Of a DNA stretch of 64,000 nucleotides, positions 45,063 through 56,717 are shown piece by piece. The notes beneath the pieces are model-generated. The model saw nothing but the letters and a program-made list of their open reading frames with translations, made no database searches and was not told where the DNA came from. Origin of the DNA: Bacillota bacterium (GTDB lineage: Bacteria > Bacillota > Limnochordia > Limnochordales > DUMU01); the NCBI GenBank assembly GCA_012839805.1, contig DUMU01000001.1, forward strand, positions 1 through 64,000, given 5' to 3'. Position numbers and translations under genes: made by a program. Positions within the stretch are counted from its first letter, which is position 1. The number at the start of each line of letters is the position of its first letter.

Positions 45063-45124
45063 AAGGTGGGAATCGACGGTGAGAGGGGGTCGCTGCCGTC
45101 CGTAACATTAAGGCCATCGGGCTG

Positions 45125-46408
45125 ATGTCGGGGACGTCCGCCGACGGGGTCGACGCCGCGCTGGTGGAAATCGATCCGGTTGCTCTTTTTGCTCCACGCC
45201 GCGGGCCGGCCTCCCGGCGAGGCGCCGTGCGGCTCCTCGCGTACCGGGAAGAGCCGTATCCGGACGACCTGAGGCAGGCCATCCTGCGCCTGGCTTCGCC
45301 GGAAAAGACACGGGTTGACGACGTCTGCCGCTGGAATTTCGCCCTGGGCGAGGTGTTCGCGGAGGCCGCCCTGGCCCTCCTGGCGGAGGCAGGTGTCGCG
45401 TCCGAGGAGGTAGAGGTGATCGGTTCACACGGGCAGACCGTCTATCATCTTCCCGAGGCGGAGCGGGTCGGCCCGTATGTGACCCGTTCCAGCCTGCAGC
45501 TGGGCGAACCGGCAGTGATTGCCGAGCGAACCGGTATTACCACCGTAGCCAACTTCCGGGCCCGTGACCTGGCCGCCGGCGGCCAGGGAGCACCCCTGGT
45601 CGCGTTCTTCGATCGCCTGCTCTTCTTCGATCCCGAACGGGTGATCGTTTTGCAGAACCTCGGCGGGATCGGCAACGCCACCTGCCTGCCCGGCCCGCTG
45701 GGGGAAGAGTCGACCTTTGCCTTCGATACCGGCCCGGGGAACATGGTGATCGATGGTGTGGTGGCCCGGCTCACCGGGGGACGGGAACGTTGTGACCGGG
45801 ACGGACGCTGGGCAGCCGCGGGAAAGCCCGATCGGGAACTGGTCGCCAGGCTTCTGGACGATCCGTACTTTGGCGCGCCGCCCCCTAAGACCACCGGCCG
45901 GGAGCACTTTGGATCGACTTTCGTCGACCGTCTCCTGGTGATGGCCCGGCAAAGGGGACTCACCCCGGCGGATGTGGTGGCTACCGCCACGCTTTTTACG
46001 GCGGCCAGCATCGCCGACCAATACCGCCGTTGGATACTGCCCCGTACCGGCGGAAAGGTGGACGCGGTTTACCTCTCCGGGGGCGGGAGCTACAACCCTA
46101 CCCTGGTGCAGATGATCAGAGATGAAGTTGGCCGTCTTTGGCCGTCTCCGGACGCCTCCGGTTTCGTGGTCGACGTTGGTCCGGCGGAATGTAGAGGTGG
46201 CTGGCCCGCGGCCGCCAAAGAGGCAGTAGCTTTTGCCGTGCTGGCGGTGGCTACTTTGCTCGGTGTTCCCAACAACCTTCCGGCAGCTACCGGTGCGACC
46301 CATCCCGTGGTACTGGGGACGATCGTTCCGGGGCGACCGGGTAAGGGCGGACGTCTGGGTGGTCCCGGGCCGGTGCGAGCGGCGCGGGCGCGGCCGGCGA
46401 CGGATTAG
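45125..46408 (+). CDS. anmK: Anhydro-N-acetylmuramic acid kinase (start disputed)
   Basis: The kinase phosphorylates 1,6-anhydro-MurNAc to MurNAc-6-phosphate, the MurQ substrate. Motifs: LMSGTSADGVDAALVEID, GSHGQTVYHLP, the ATP-site NLGGIGNATCLP and FDTGPGNMVIDGVV. The first ATG (45125) falls inside the conserved beginning. The codons just before it read RNIKAIG, which belongs to the domain, yet the frame has no ATG/GTG/TTG down to a TGA at 45080. A GTG at 45079, behind AAAGGTGGG, would join this frame if one G were missing from the G5 run at 45085-45089. The true N-terminus is therefore probably at 45079 or at a rare codon. The C-terminal 25 residues are Gly/Arg/Ala-rich. Confidence 0.92.
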   Translation: MSGTSADGVDAALVEIDPVALFAPRRGPASRRGAVRLLAYREEPYPDDLRQAILRLASPEKTRVDDVCRWNFALGEVFAEAALALLAEAGVASEEVEVIGSHGQTVYHLPEAERVGPYVTRSSLQLGEPAVIAERTGITTVANFRARDLAAGGQGAPLVAFFDRLLFFDPERVIVLQNLGGIGNATCLPGPLGEESTFAFDTGPGNMVIDGVVARLTGGRERCDRDGRWAAAGKPDRELVARLLDDPYFGAPPPKTTGREHFGSTFVDRLLVMARQRGLTPADVVATATLFTAASIADQYRRWILPRTGGKVDAVYLSGGGSYNPTLVQMIRDEVGRLWPSPDASGFVVDVGPAECRGGWPAAAKEAVAFAVLAVATLLGVPNNLPAATGATHPVVLGTIVPGRPGKGGRLGGPGPVRAARARPATD

Positions 46409-46447
46409 AATGGCTGGGGAAGAACGGCGGAGGAGGCAGGTAAAGGA

Positions 46448-47701
46448 ATGACCCGAGTTGTCATCCCATCTCGCAAGTGGATCCAGGGAGGAACGGTAAT
46501 CACTCCGGAGGAGACCATTCCCAACGGCACGGTCGTGGTGGAGGGCGAGAAGATCGTCTACGTGGGTAGCCGTGAGGACGCTCCCTCGGAGCTACTCACG
46601 GGCGCCGAGCTGGTGGAGGCCGGTGCGTATACCATCGTGCCCGGTTACGTCGATGTTCACGTACACGGAGGTGGGGGCGCGGACGCTCTCGATGGTACGC
46701 CGGAAGCAATCATGACCGTAGCGCGAGCTCACGCGCGGCAGGGTACGACCTCCTTCCTGGTAACCGCTGCCACCGCTTCGGCCGAGGACTTCCGCCGGAC
46801 GGCCCGGTCGGTGCTGGAGGTCATGCAAGCCCAGGCGGCGGGCGGCGCGCCGGCCGCCGCCGACGTGGTGGGAATGCACCTGGAGGGGCCTTTCCTCGCC
46901 CCCTCTCGTAAAGGAGCACAAAACGAAAAGTTCATCCGGGCGGTGGACGAAAGGGAGCTCGAGGAGCTGCTGGCTCTACTCGGGACGTCATTCCGGATGA
47001 TGACCGTAGCGCCGGACGCCCCGGGGGGGCTGGCCGGTATCCGCTGGCTCGTCCGGCACGGGATTGTTGCCTCCATCGGCCATACCGACGCTTCGTTTGA
47101 GCTGACCAAAGCGGCGGTGGCCCTGGGGGCGAACCATGCCACCCATACCTTCAATGCCATGCGGGGGCTGCACCATCGCGATCCGGGGACGGTAGGGGCA
47201 GTGCTCACCTCACCGGGCGTTTTTTGTGAACTGATCGCCGACGGCATTCACGTTCATCCGGGAGCCATGCGACTGGTCTACGAAGCCAAGGGAGCCGACC
47301 GGCTGGTCCTGGTGACCGATGCTTTGTCGGCGATGGGCAGGCCCGATGGAACCTACGAGCTCGCCGGGAAGACGGTCGTGGTCAAAGGGGGCGTGGCGCG
47401 CCTTGAGACCGGAGAGCTGGCGGGGAGCACCCTGAGCATGGGCCAGGCGGTGGCCAATCTGGTGCGCCGGGTGGGAGTGAGTCTCGCCGAGGCGGTGCGG
47501 GCGGCCAGCCTGACGCCGGCCCGAAGCATCGGCCTGGACGATCGCAAAGGAAGCCTTGCCCCGGGTAAGGATGCTGACCTGCTCCTCCTGAATCCCGAGT
47601 TGGCCGTTGCCCGGGTCATGATCCGGGGCACATGGCTGGAAACCGGAAACGAGGTCAAAGAGGACGGGAAAGAGGACAAGAACGAGAACAACGGAGGCTG
47701 A
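46448..47701 (+). CDS. nagA: N-acetylglucosamine-6-phosphate deacetylase
   Basis: A protein of 417 residues of the amidohydrolase fold. The metal-binding start VDVHVHGGGGADALDG, HLEGPFLAPSRKGA, the His motifs GHTDASFE and NAMRGLHHRDPG, and the catalytic Asp in VTDALSAMG are all present. It converts GlcNAc-6-phosphate, the MurQ product, to glucosamine-6-phosphate. ATG 46448 follows TAAAGGA, 39 bases after anmK. The last 20 residues are Lys/Glu/Asn-rich. It is the third gene of the amino-sugar recycling run. Confidence 0.95.
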   Translation: MTRVVIPSRKWIQGGTVITPEETIPNGTVVVEGEKIVYVGSREDAPSELLTGAELVEAGAYTIVPGYVDVHVHGGGGADALDGTPEAIMTVARAHARQGTTSFLVTAATASAEDFRRTARSVLEVMQAQAAGGAPAAADVVGMHLEGPFLAPSRKGAQNEKFIRAVDERELEELLALLGTSFRMMTVAPDAPGGLAGIRWLVRHGIVASIGHTDASFELTKAAVALGANHATHTFNAMRGLHHRDPGTVGAVLTSPGVFCELIADGIHVHPGAMRLVYEAKGADRLVLVTDALSAMGRPDGTYELAGKTVVVKGGVARLETGELAGSTLSMGQAVANLVRRVGVSLAEAVRAASLTPARSIGLDDRKGSLAPGKDADLLLLNPELAVARVMIRGTWLETGNEVKEDGKEDKNENNGG

Positions 47702-47708
47702 GGTCGAA

Positions 47709-48449
47709 GTGGAATTGGTGATCGTGGATTCTTATCGAGAACTGAGCTTGCGCGCGGCGGCGCACGTAGCCGCGCTTTTGCGGCGCAAGCCCAACGCGGT
47801 GCTAGGACTTGCCACCGGCAGTACGCCGGTAGGCCTGTACCAGGAACTGGTCCGCTTGCATCGCCAGGAGGGGCTGGATTTCTCCCGGGTCACCACGTTC
47901 AACCTTGACGAATACTGGGGATTGCCGGACGACCATCCGGCCAGCTACCACCGGTTCATGCAGGAAAACCTCTTCGGTTTGGTTAACCTTCGTCCCGAGA
48001 ATACGCACATCCCCTCCGGCACCGCCGAGAACGTGGAAGCCGAGTGCGAGCGCTATGAAGAGGCTATCCGCCGGGCGGGGGGCATCGATTTGCAGATCCT
48101 CGGCATCGGGCAAAACGGCCACATCGGCTTCAACGAACCGGGGACCCCTTTTACGAGCCGGACCCGGGTGGTCGATCTGACCGAAGATACCCGCCGGGCT
48201 AATGCCCGCTTTTTTCCCAGTCTGGAGGAAGTCCCTCGCCGGGCGGTAACCATGGGGATCGCCACCATCATGGAGGCCAGGGAAATCCTGCTTTTGGCCT
48301 CGGGTAAAGAGAAGGCAGCAGCGCTCGCCGCGGCAGTGGAGGGAGAAGTGACACCCGAGGTGCCGGCCTCCGTGCTGCAAACCCACCCGCGAGTGACGGT
48401 GCTGGCGGATCGAGCGGCGGCTGCCGGCACCCGCCGGCTCGCCGTCTAA
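47709..48449 (+). CDS. nagB: Glucosamine-6-phosphate deaminase
   Basis: A protein of 246 residues starting at GTG 47709, seven bases after nagA. Signature segments: LATGSTPVGLYQELV, FNLDEYWGLPDDHPASYH, and GIGQNGHIGFNEPGTPF with the catalytic Asp and His residues. It turns glucosamine-6-phosphate into fructose-6-phosphate plus ammonia, linking wall recycling with the glycolytic genes encoded further down. Glucosamine-6-phosphate is also the precursor used by GlmM, so the balance of NagB and GlmM sets recycling against synthesis. Confidence 0.96.
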   Translation: MELVIVDSYRELSLRAAAHVAALLRRKPNAVLGLATGSTPVGLYQELVRLHRQEGLDFSRVTTFNLDEYWGLPDDHPASYHRFMQENLFGLVNLRPENTHIPSGTAENVEAECERYEEAIRRAGGIDLQILGIGQNGHIGFNEPGTPFTSRTRVVDLTEDTRRANARFFPSLEEVPRRAVTMGIATIMEAREILLLASGKEKAAALAAAVEGEVTPEVPASVLQTHPRVTVLADRAAAAGTRRLAV

Positions 48450-48591
48450 TGGCGACGGGCGGCTTCCGACCCCGGCCGGCAGGTTCGCCGCCGTAGCCGG
48501 GGAATAGACAGAAGGGCGAGGAAGGGAGGAGAGCACCACGGCATCGGATTACGGGCCGCGTCCCCCCGAACGCCCCGCGACCGCGGCCCAG

Positions 48592-49473
48592 GTGCAGCTG
48601 GTGGTCATCACCGGAGTTTCCGGGGCGGGCAAATCGGAGGCCATCCGGTCCTTCGAGGACCTGGGGTATTTTTGTGTCGACAACCTCCCCCCTCAGCTCC
48701 TGACCGGTTTCATGCAGCTCCTGGCGGAGACGGGTTCGATCCGGAGAACCGCGGTGGTCTGCGACATCCGCGGGGGGCTTTTCTTCGAACATCTCTACCA
48801 AGCCCTGGAAGATCTAGAACGGCACGGCTTCCATTACCAGGTCCTCTTTCTTGAGGCCGCCGACCAGGTGCTGGTTCACCGCTTCAAGGAGACCAGAAGA
48901 CGCCACCCTCTGGCGCAGGAGGGTGGGACGATATTGGACGGGATCAGGGAGGAGCGGCGCCGCCTGCAAGCGATCCGGGGCCGGGCCCAGCGGATCATCG
49001 ACACCTCCCGGCTTTCGCCGCGGGAGCTGAAAGAGAAGATCGCGGCTTCTTTCCTCAACGAGTCGGACCGTCGTGAACAGGAGCTCCTGATTACGGTGAT
49101 CTCCTTCGGCTTCAAACACGGCATCCCGCTGGACTCGGACATCGTGCTGGACGTACGCTTCTTGCCCAACCCGCACTACGTGGAGAGCCTGCGGCCTTTG
49201 ACCGGGCTCGATCCCAAGGTGGCCGACTATGTCTTTCGCTGGCCGATCAGCCGGACGTTCATGGAGAAGTTGGAGGATTTCTTCGGGTTCCTCGTCCCCA
49301 ATTACGTGAGCGAGGGTAAGACCCAGCTGATTATTGCCGTTGGTTGTACCGGGGGGCAACACCGCTCCGTCGCGGTCGCCGAGCGGCTGGGAGAATTCTT
49401 GCGGGCGCAAGGCTTCCGGGTGCGGGTGGAACACCGGGATTGCGACGTGGCAGCGGTCGCGGCCCGGGATTGA
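48592..49473 (+). CDS. rapZ: RapZ-family nucleotide-binding protein (YvcJ)
   Basis: A protein of 293 residues from GTG 48592. The P-loop ITGVSGAGKSEAIRSFEDLG is followed by FCVDNLPPQLL; the C-terminal domain carries VDVRFLPNPHYVESLRPLTG-type sequence and the IAVGCTGGQHRSVAVAERL loop. In E. coli RapZ controls glmS mRNA decay with GlcN6P as signal; Bacillus YvcJ hydrolyses nucleotides and affects competence. GTG 48592 has no good ribosome site. Sixteen codons upstream the frame stays open to an ACG at 48538, seven bases behind GGGAGGAG, so initiation may be at a rare codon. whiA follows; the usual intervening yvcK is missing. Confidence 0.94.
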   Translation: MQLVVITGVSGAGKSEAIRSFEDLGYFCVDNLPPQLLTGFMQLLAETGSIRRTAVVCDIRGGLFFEHLYQALEDLERHGFHYQVLFLEAADQVLVHRFKETRRRHPLAQEGGTILDGIREERRRLQAIRGRAQRIIDTSRLSPRELKEKIAASFLNESDRREQELLITVISFGFKHGIPLDSDIVLDVRFLPNPHYVESLRPLTGLDPKVADYVFRWPISRTFMEKLEDFFGFLVPNYVSEGKTQLIIAVGCTGGQHRSVAVAERLGEFLRAQGFRVRVEHRDCDVAAVAARD

Positions 49474-49531
49474 CGGATGGTGGACAAAGAAGGAGCAGGA
49501 CCGGCGGGGAGAAGTGAGGGGAGGGTAGACG

Positions 49532-50470
49532 GTGGCCTTCTCCTATGACGTTCGGGAGGAGCTGGCCGGGCTGCCGCTGGAACGGGACTGCTGCCGCCGG
49601 GCCGAGCTTGCCGGGTTGATCCTCACCGATGCCCTGGTGGACCATTCTGGGCTGAGGATACGGGCGAGTCATGCCCTGCTTGCCCGCCGGACGCTGCGGC
49701 TTTGGCGATCGCTCACCAAGACCCCCCTCGTGGTATACGTCCGGCGTAGCGGCCGGCTGGGCGGGAGTTATGAGTACCAGTTATGCTCAGGTCCGCAGGG
49801 TGTTCAAGACCTTGCCGGGTTAGGGCTGGCGGTCGCTCCTGATCAACACTCTGTGCTGCCCGGCCCGAAGACGCTTGCCGCGCGATGCTGTCGTCGCAGC
49901 TTCCTGCGGGGGATTTTCCTCGCCCGGGGCTTTTTGAGCGATCCCGCTCGCGCCTACCAGGCGGAGATCGTGGTGGGGTCGGAGCGGGTCGCCGCCCTCA
50001 TCCAGGGGCAACTAGAGTTTCACGGTCTGCGGCCTAAGGTACGTCGTCGCCGCTCGGGCTGGGTAGTTTACTTGCAGGAGGCCGAACAGATCTCAAACTT
50101 CCTCGGCTTAATCGGAGCCTCCGGTGCCATGCTCGCTTTCGAAAACCAGCGCCTGCTGCGGCAGATGCGAAGTGAAGTGAACCGCCTGGTCAACTCCGAA
50201 ACGGCGAACGTGAGCAAGGTGGTGGCGGCCTCCTGGCGCCAGCAGGAGAAGATCCGCTGGCTGCTTTCCCGCTTCGGGGTCAACAACCTGTCTCCTGCTT
50301 TGGCCGAGATAGCCCGCCTTCGCCTGCTCCATCCCGAGGCGAGCCTGCGCGAGCTGGGCCAGCTGCTGAATCCGCCCGCCAGCAAGTCGGCGGTGAACCA
50401 CCGGCTGCGGCGGCTTCTGCATCTGGCCGACACGCTCGGGTACGTAAATGACGAGCCCGGCGGGGGCTAG
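49532..50470 (+). CDS. whiA: WhiA-family DNA-binding regulator
   Basis: A protein of 312 residues that is complete for the family. The N-terminal LAGLIDADG-like domain (FSYDVREELAGLPLERDCCR, then GSYEYQL and FLRGIFLARGFLSDP) precedes a C-terminal helix-turn-helix (LRELGQLLNPPASKSAVNHR). WhiA is a conserved Gram-positive regulator: it drives sporulation septation genes in actinobacteria and influences division and metabolism in Bacillus. GTG 49532 lies 58 bases after rapZ. In most Firmicutes the order is rapZ-yvcK-whiA; here the pair is direct. This gene is good evidence for a Gram-positive lineage. Confidence 0.95.
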   Translation: MAFSYDVREELAGLPLERDCCRRAELAGLILTDALVDHSGLRIRASHALLARRTLRLWRSLTKTPLVVYVRRSGRLGGSYEYQLCSGPQGVQDLAGLGLAVAPDQHSVLPGPKTLAARCCRRSFLRGIFLARGFLSDPARAYQAEIVVGSERVAALIQGQLEFHGLRPKVRRRRSGWVVYLQEAEQISNFLGLIGASGAMLAFENQRLLRQMRSEVNRLVNSETANVSKVVAASWRQQEKIRWLLSRFGVNNLSPALAEIARLRLLHPEASLRELGQLLNPPASKSAVNHRLRRLLHLADTLGYVNDEPGGG

Positions 50471-50487
50471 GAGGAAAACGCGGGCGG

Positions 50488-50526
50488 TTGACGAAATCTA
50501 GTGGGACGCCATATGCTACGCGGGAC
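50488..50526 (+). promoter_or_regulatory. Promoter with candidate CggR operator repeats
   Basis: TTGACG (50488-50493) and TATGCT (50512-50517) are 18 bases apart. Two GGGAC half-sites (50503-50507 and 50522-50526) are direct repeats 19 bases apart: the first lies between the hexamers and the second at the start point. The Bacillus CggR operator also uses repeated CGGGAC half-sites at about 20-base spacing, so an autoregulated glycolytic operon is likely. Confidence 0.6.
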
Positions 50527-50566
50527 GGACTGAGGCCCGCACCGTTACCTCTCGCCGGGGGGAAGA

Positions 50567-51646
50567 GTGGCTCTGGACGAAGCAACGGTACTGCAACGCA
50601 TCGCGCCGGAGCTGGTTGCCCTGGTCGACCAGCGGTACACGCTCTTGCGCCAGATCTATTTCCACCAACCGGTAGGCCGCCGGGCGCTCTCCAACCGCCT
50701 GGGTCTGCCGGAGCGGACCGTACGCAACGAGATGGAGGTTTTGAAGGCGCAAGGGTTGTTAACCGCCGAACCCGCGGGGATGGTGGTCACGGAACTGGGC
50801 GCCCAGGTGCTCGGAGAGTTGCGCGATCTGGTCCGCCAGTTCCATGGCCTGGCCGACGTGGAGCGACGCCTCGCCCGGCTTCTGGGCCTTGACCGGGTGA
50901 TCGTGGTACCGGGCGACTCGGACCGGGACGAGACCGTCAAGAAAGAGATGGCAAGAGCCACTGCCCACTACCTCCAGGAGATCCTGCAGGACGGCGATGT
51001 GGTGGCAGTCACCGGCGGGACAACCATGGCCGAGGTCGCGCGGAGCCTCCCGATGAGTACCAGTCACCGGGACATCACCGTCGTACCGGCCCGGGGCGGG
51101 TTGGGGGAGGAGGTGGAGCTAGAGGCCAATACCGTGGCGGCAAACCTGGCCCGCGCCCTGGGGGCGACCTACCGGCTCCTTCATCTTCCGGACGAGGTGA
51201 GTGAAGAGGCCCTGGCTACCCTGGCCGCGGATCCCAAAATCCGCTCACTCCTTGAACTCATCCGGATGGCGGACGTGGTGTTACACGGGATCGGCACGGC
51301 CGAGGAGATGGCTCGCCGCCGGGGATTGCGACCCGAGCAGTTGGCCGTGCTGCAGGAACGCAAAGCGGTAGGAGAGGCGTTCGGCTACTACTTCGATCGG
51401 ACGGGGAAGATCGTTTATAGCACGGGAACCGTTGGTTTACGCTTGGAGGATCTGGAGAAAGTCCCGCAGGTGATCGCGGTAGGCGGGGGATCGAGCAAGG
51501 CGCAAGCGGCGCTGGCAGTACTCGCACCTCATTATCAGAAGATCTGTATCACGGACGAGGGGTGTGCCCGTGCCATGCTCGACCTGGTCCGCCAGCAGCG
51601 CAACCAGGAGGTCGCGGCTACCGGCGGTTCACCTGCCGGCTCGTAG
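50567..51646 (+). CDS. cggR: CggR-like central glycolytic genes regulator (SorC family)
   Basis: A protein of 359 residues from GTG 50567, behind GGGGGGAAGA. An N-terminal winged helix (GRRALSNRLGLPERTVRNEM) precedes a SorC-type sugar-phosphate-binding domain: VAVTGGTTMAEVA near 145, YRLLHLPDEVSEEAL, VLHGIGTAEEMARRRGL and VGGGSSKAQAALAVL. In Bacillus, CggR represses the gapA operon and is released by fructose-1,6-bisphosphate. Its position directly upstream of gapA, with matching repeats in the promoter, supports the same job here. The 132 bases to gapA have a G-rich region but no clear second promoter. Confidence 0.92.
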   Translation: MALDEATVLQRIAPELVALVDQRYTLLRQIYFHQPVGRRALSNRLGLPERTVRNEMEVLKAQGLLTAEPAGMVVTELGAQVLGELRDLVRQFHGLADVERRLARLLGLDRVIVVPGDSDRDETVKKEMARATAHYLQEILQDGDVVAVTGGTTMAEVARSLPMSTSHRDITVVPARGGLGEEVELEANTVAANLARALGATYRLLHLPDEVSEEALATLAADPKIRSLLELIRMADVVLHGIGTAEEMARRRGLRPEQLAVLQERKAVGEAFGYYFDRTGKIVYSTGTVGLRLEDLEKVPQVIAVGGGSSKAQAALAVLAPHYQKICITDEGCARAMLDLVRQQRNQEVAATGGSPAGS

Positions 51647-51736
51647 TGGGCAGCTCCTTTCGAGCCGGCAGGGCAGGGCAGCCGGTGACCGGGGTAACAT
51701 GCAGGGCAACTTGCTGGTAAGGCAACTTGCCGGTAG

Positions 51737-52786
<1,050 letters not shown>

Positions 52787-52869
52787 CGCGGGGGCAGCAT
52801 GCCACCCGGGCGGCCAGGGCGAGCCGGGCCGCCCGGGGCGATGGCCGGCAACACAAGGAGGAAAGGCCT

Positions 52870-54060
52870 ATGCGCAAACTGAGCGTGCGCGACGTGGACG
52901 TGCGCGGCAAGCGAGTCCTCGTTCGAGTCGACTTCAACGTCCCCCTGCAAGATGGGAAGATCACCGACGATACCCGCATCCGGGCGGCCCTGCCCACCAT
53001 TCAGCTGCTCCTCGACCGCGGGGCCAAGGTGATCCTTTGCTCACACCTGGGACGCCCGGACGGCAAGGTGGTGGAGGGCCTTCGGCTTACCCCCGTAGCC
53101 CGGCGTCTGGAAGAGCTCCTGCACCGCCCGGTCACCATGGCTCCTGACTGCGTAGGGCCCGAGGTGGAGTCGCTGGTCGACCGCATGCAGCCCGGCGACG
53201 TGCTCATGCTGGAGAACCTGCGCTTCCACCCGGAGGAGGAAGCCAACGATCCCGGCTTCGCGCGGGAACTGGCACGCCTTGCCGACGTTTGGGTTAACGA
53301 TGCCTTCGGCGCCGCTCACCGGGCCCACGCCAGTACCGCCGGCGTGGGACAGTATCTGCCCGGGGTGGCGGGTCTGCTCATGGAGAAAGAGATCTCCATC
53401 ATGGGCAAAGCGCTGGAAAACCCCGAGCGCCCATTCCTGGCCATTCTCGGCGGAGCCAAAGTGAAGGACAAAATCGGGGTGATCCGCAACCTGATACCCA
53501 AGGTCGACACGCTGCTGATCGGCGGGGGCATGGCCTATACTTTCCTCAAGGCGCAGGGACTCGAGATCGGCCGCTCCATCCTCGATGAGAAAAACCTGAA
53601 ACTCGCAGGTGAACTGCTGGAAGAGGCCCGCTCCCGCGGGGTCGAGGTTTTGCTTCCGGTGGACGTGGTGGTAGCCGATCGCTTCGCCCCCGATGCCCGG
53701 ACCAAGGTGGTGCCGGTCGATCAGATTCCGGCGGACTGGGAGGGGCTCGACATCGGGCCCAAGACCCGCGAACTCTTCGCCAGCCGGATTGCCCAGGCTC
53801 GTACGGTGATCTGGAATGGCCCCTTGGGGGTCTTCGAAATGCCGGCTTTTGCCGAGGGGACGAACGCCATCGCCCGTGCCCTGGCCGAGAGCAGCGCCGT
53901 CTCCATCATCGGCGGGGGCGATAGTGCGGCCGCGGTAGAGCAGGCAGGAGTAGCCGGCCGGATGACCCACGTATCTACCGGCGGAGGTGCCTCGCTCGAG
54001 TTCCTGGAGGGCCGGGAGTTGCCCGGGGTAGCCGCACTCCAGGATGCAAAGGACGTCTAA
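52870..54060 (+). CDS. pgk: Phosphoglycerate kinase
   Basis: A protein of 396 residues from ATG 52870, behind AAGGAGG; the frame is open upstream to 52729 but that part overlaps gapA. Signatures: [50 protein letters not shown], the hinge [16 protein letters not shown] and the ATP loop [14 protein letters not shown] with [15 protein letters not shown]. It makes ATP from 1,3-bisphosphoglycerate. Not fused to tpiA, unlike in Thermotoga. Confidence 0.97.
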   Translation: MRKLSVRDVDVRGKRVLVRVDFNVPLQDGKITDDTRIRAALPTIQLLLDRGAKVILCSHLGRPDGKVVEGLRLTPVARRLEELLHRPVTMAPDCVGPEVESLVDRMQPGDVLMLENLRFHPEEEANDPGFARELARLADVWVNDAFGAAHRAHASTAGVGQYLPGVAGLLMEKEISIMGKALENPERPFLAILGGAKVKDKIGVIRNLIPKVDTLLIGGGMAYTFLKAQGLEIGRSILDEKNLKLAGELLEEARSRGVEVLLPVDVVVADRFAPDARTKVVPVDQIPADWEGLDIGPKTRELFASRIAQARTVIWNGPLGVFEMPAFAEGTNAIARALAESSAVSIIGGGDSAAAVEQAGVAGRMTHVSTGGGASLEFLEGRELPGVAALQDAKDV

Positions 54061-54118
54061 GGCGCCCGGGATGTGCGCGAGGTGCAGGCTGGGCAGGATG
54101 GCATAGGGGGTCGTCCAG

Positions 54119-56223
<2,105 letters not shown>

Positions 56224-56254
56224 TATCCTCTCCAGGGAAGGGGAGTGGCTCGCG

Positions 56255-56479
56255 ATGCGAGTGTTTCTCGAGATCATCCTGCTCCTGGTGGGGATCGCCC
56301 TGACCGCCGTGGTCGCGGTCCAGCAAAGCAAAGGCGAAGGGCTCGGCTCCATCGGCGGCGGGGCCCGGATGTTCTTCAGTAACCGGCGGATGGGCAAAGA
56401 GGCCTTGCTGGACCGGCTCACCGCCATCCTGGGCGTGACGCTGGCCTTGCTGGCGATCGTGCTCATCCTGATCGAGTAG
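56255..56479 (+). CDS. secG: SecG protein-translocase subunit
   Basis: A protein of 74 residues with two membrane helices (LEIILLLVGIALTAVVAV and LTAILGVTLALLAIVLILI). The conserved linker QQSKGEGLGSIGGGARMFF lies between them. SecG assists SecYE in protein export. It follows eno by 31 bases, a common Firmicute arrangement. The 238 bases after it hold a seven-pair hairpin (56523-56542) without a T run, and nothing else that I can support. Confidence 0.95.
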   Translation: MRVFLEIILLLVGIALTAVVAVQQSKGEGLGSIGGGARMFFSNRRMGKEALLDRLTAILGVTLALLAIVLILIE

Positions 56480-56717
56480 CCCGCATCTTCGTTGGTCGCC
56501 ACCCCCGGTAGCCTTGAACCCGCAGGAGCAGCAGCGCTCCTGGGCTCGAGCTTGCCGGGGGTTTGGCTTGCCCTGCCCCTTGCCCCTTACGGCGCTTTTC
56601 CGCGCCTTTCCTCGACTGGATCGTTTGGCATCCAGGCGGGCTTCTTTCCGGGAGGAAAGTCATAGAATCGTCTCGAAATCCCCTCCACTTCTTCAGAAGG
56701 GGTAGGTAGGGGAGTAG

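Noticed and set aside
56523-56542. Hairpin after secG as an intrinsic terminator
   Set aside because: The seven-pair stem is not followed by a T run, so termination cannot be supported.
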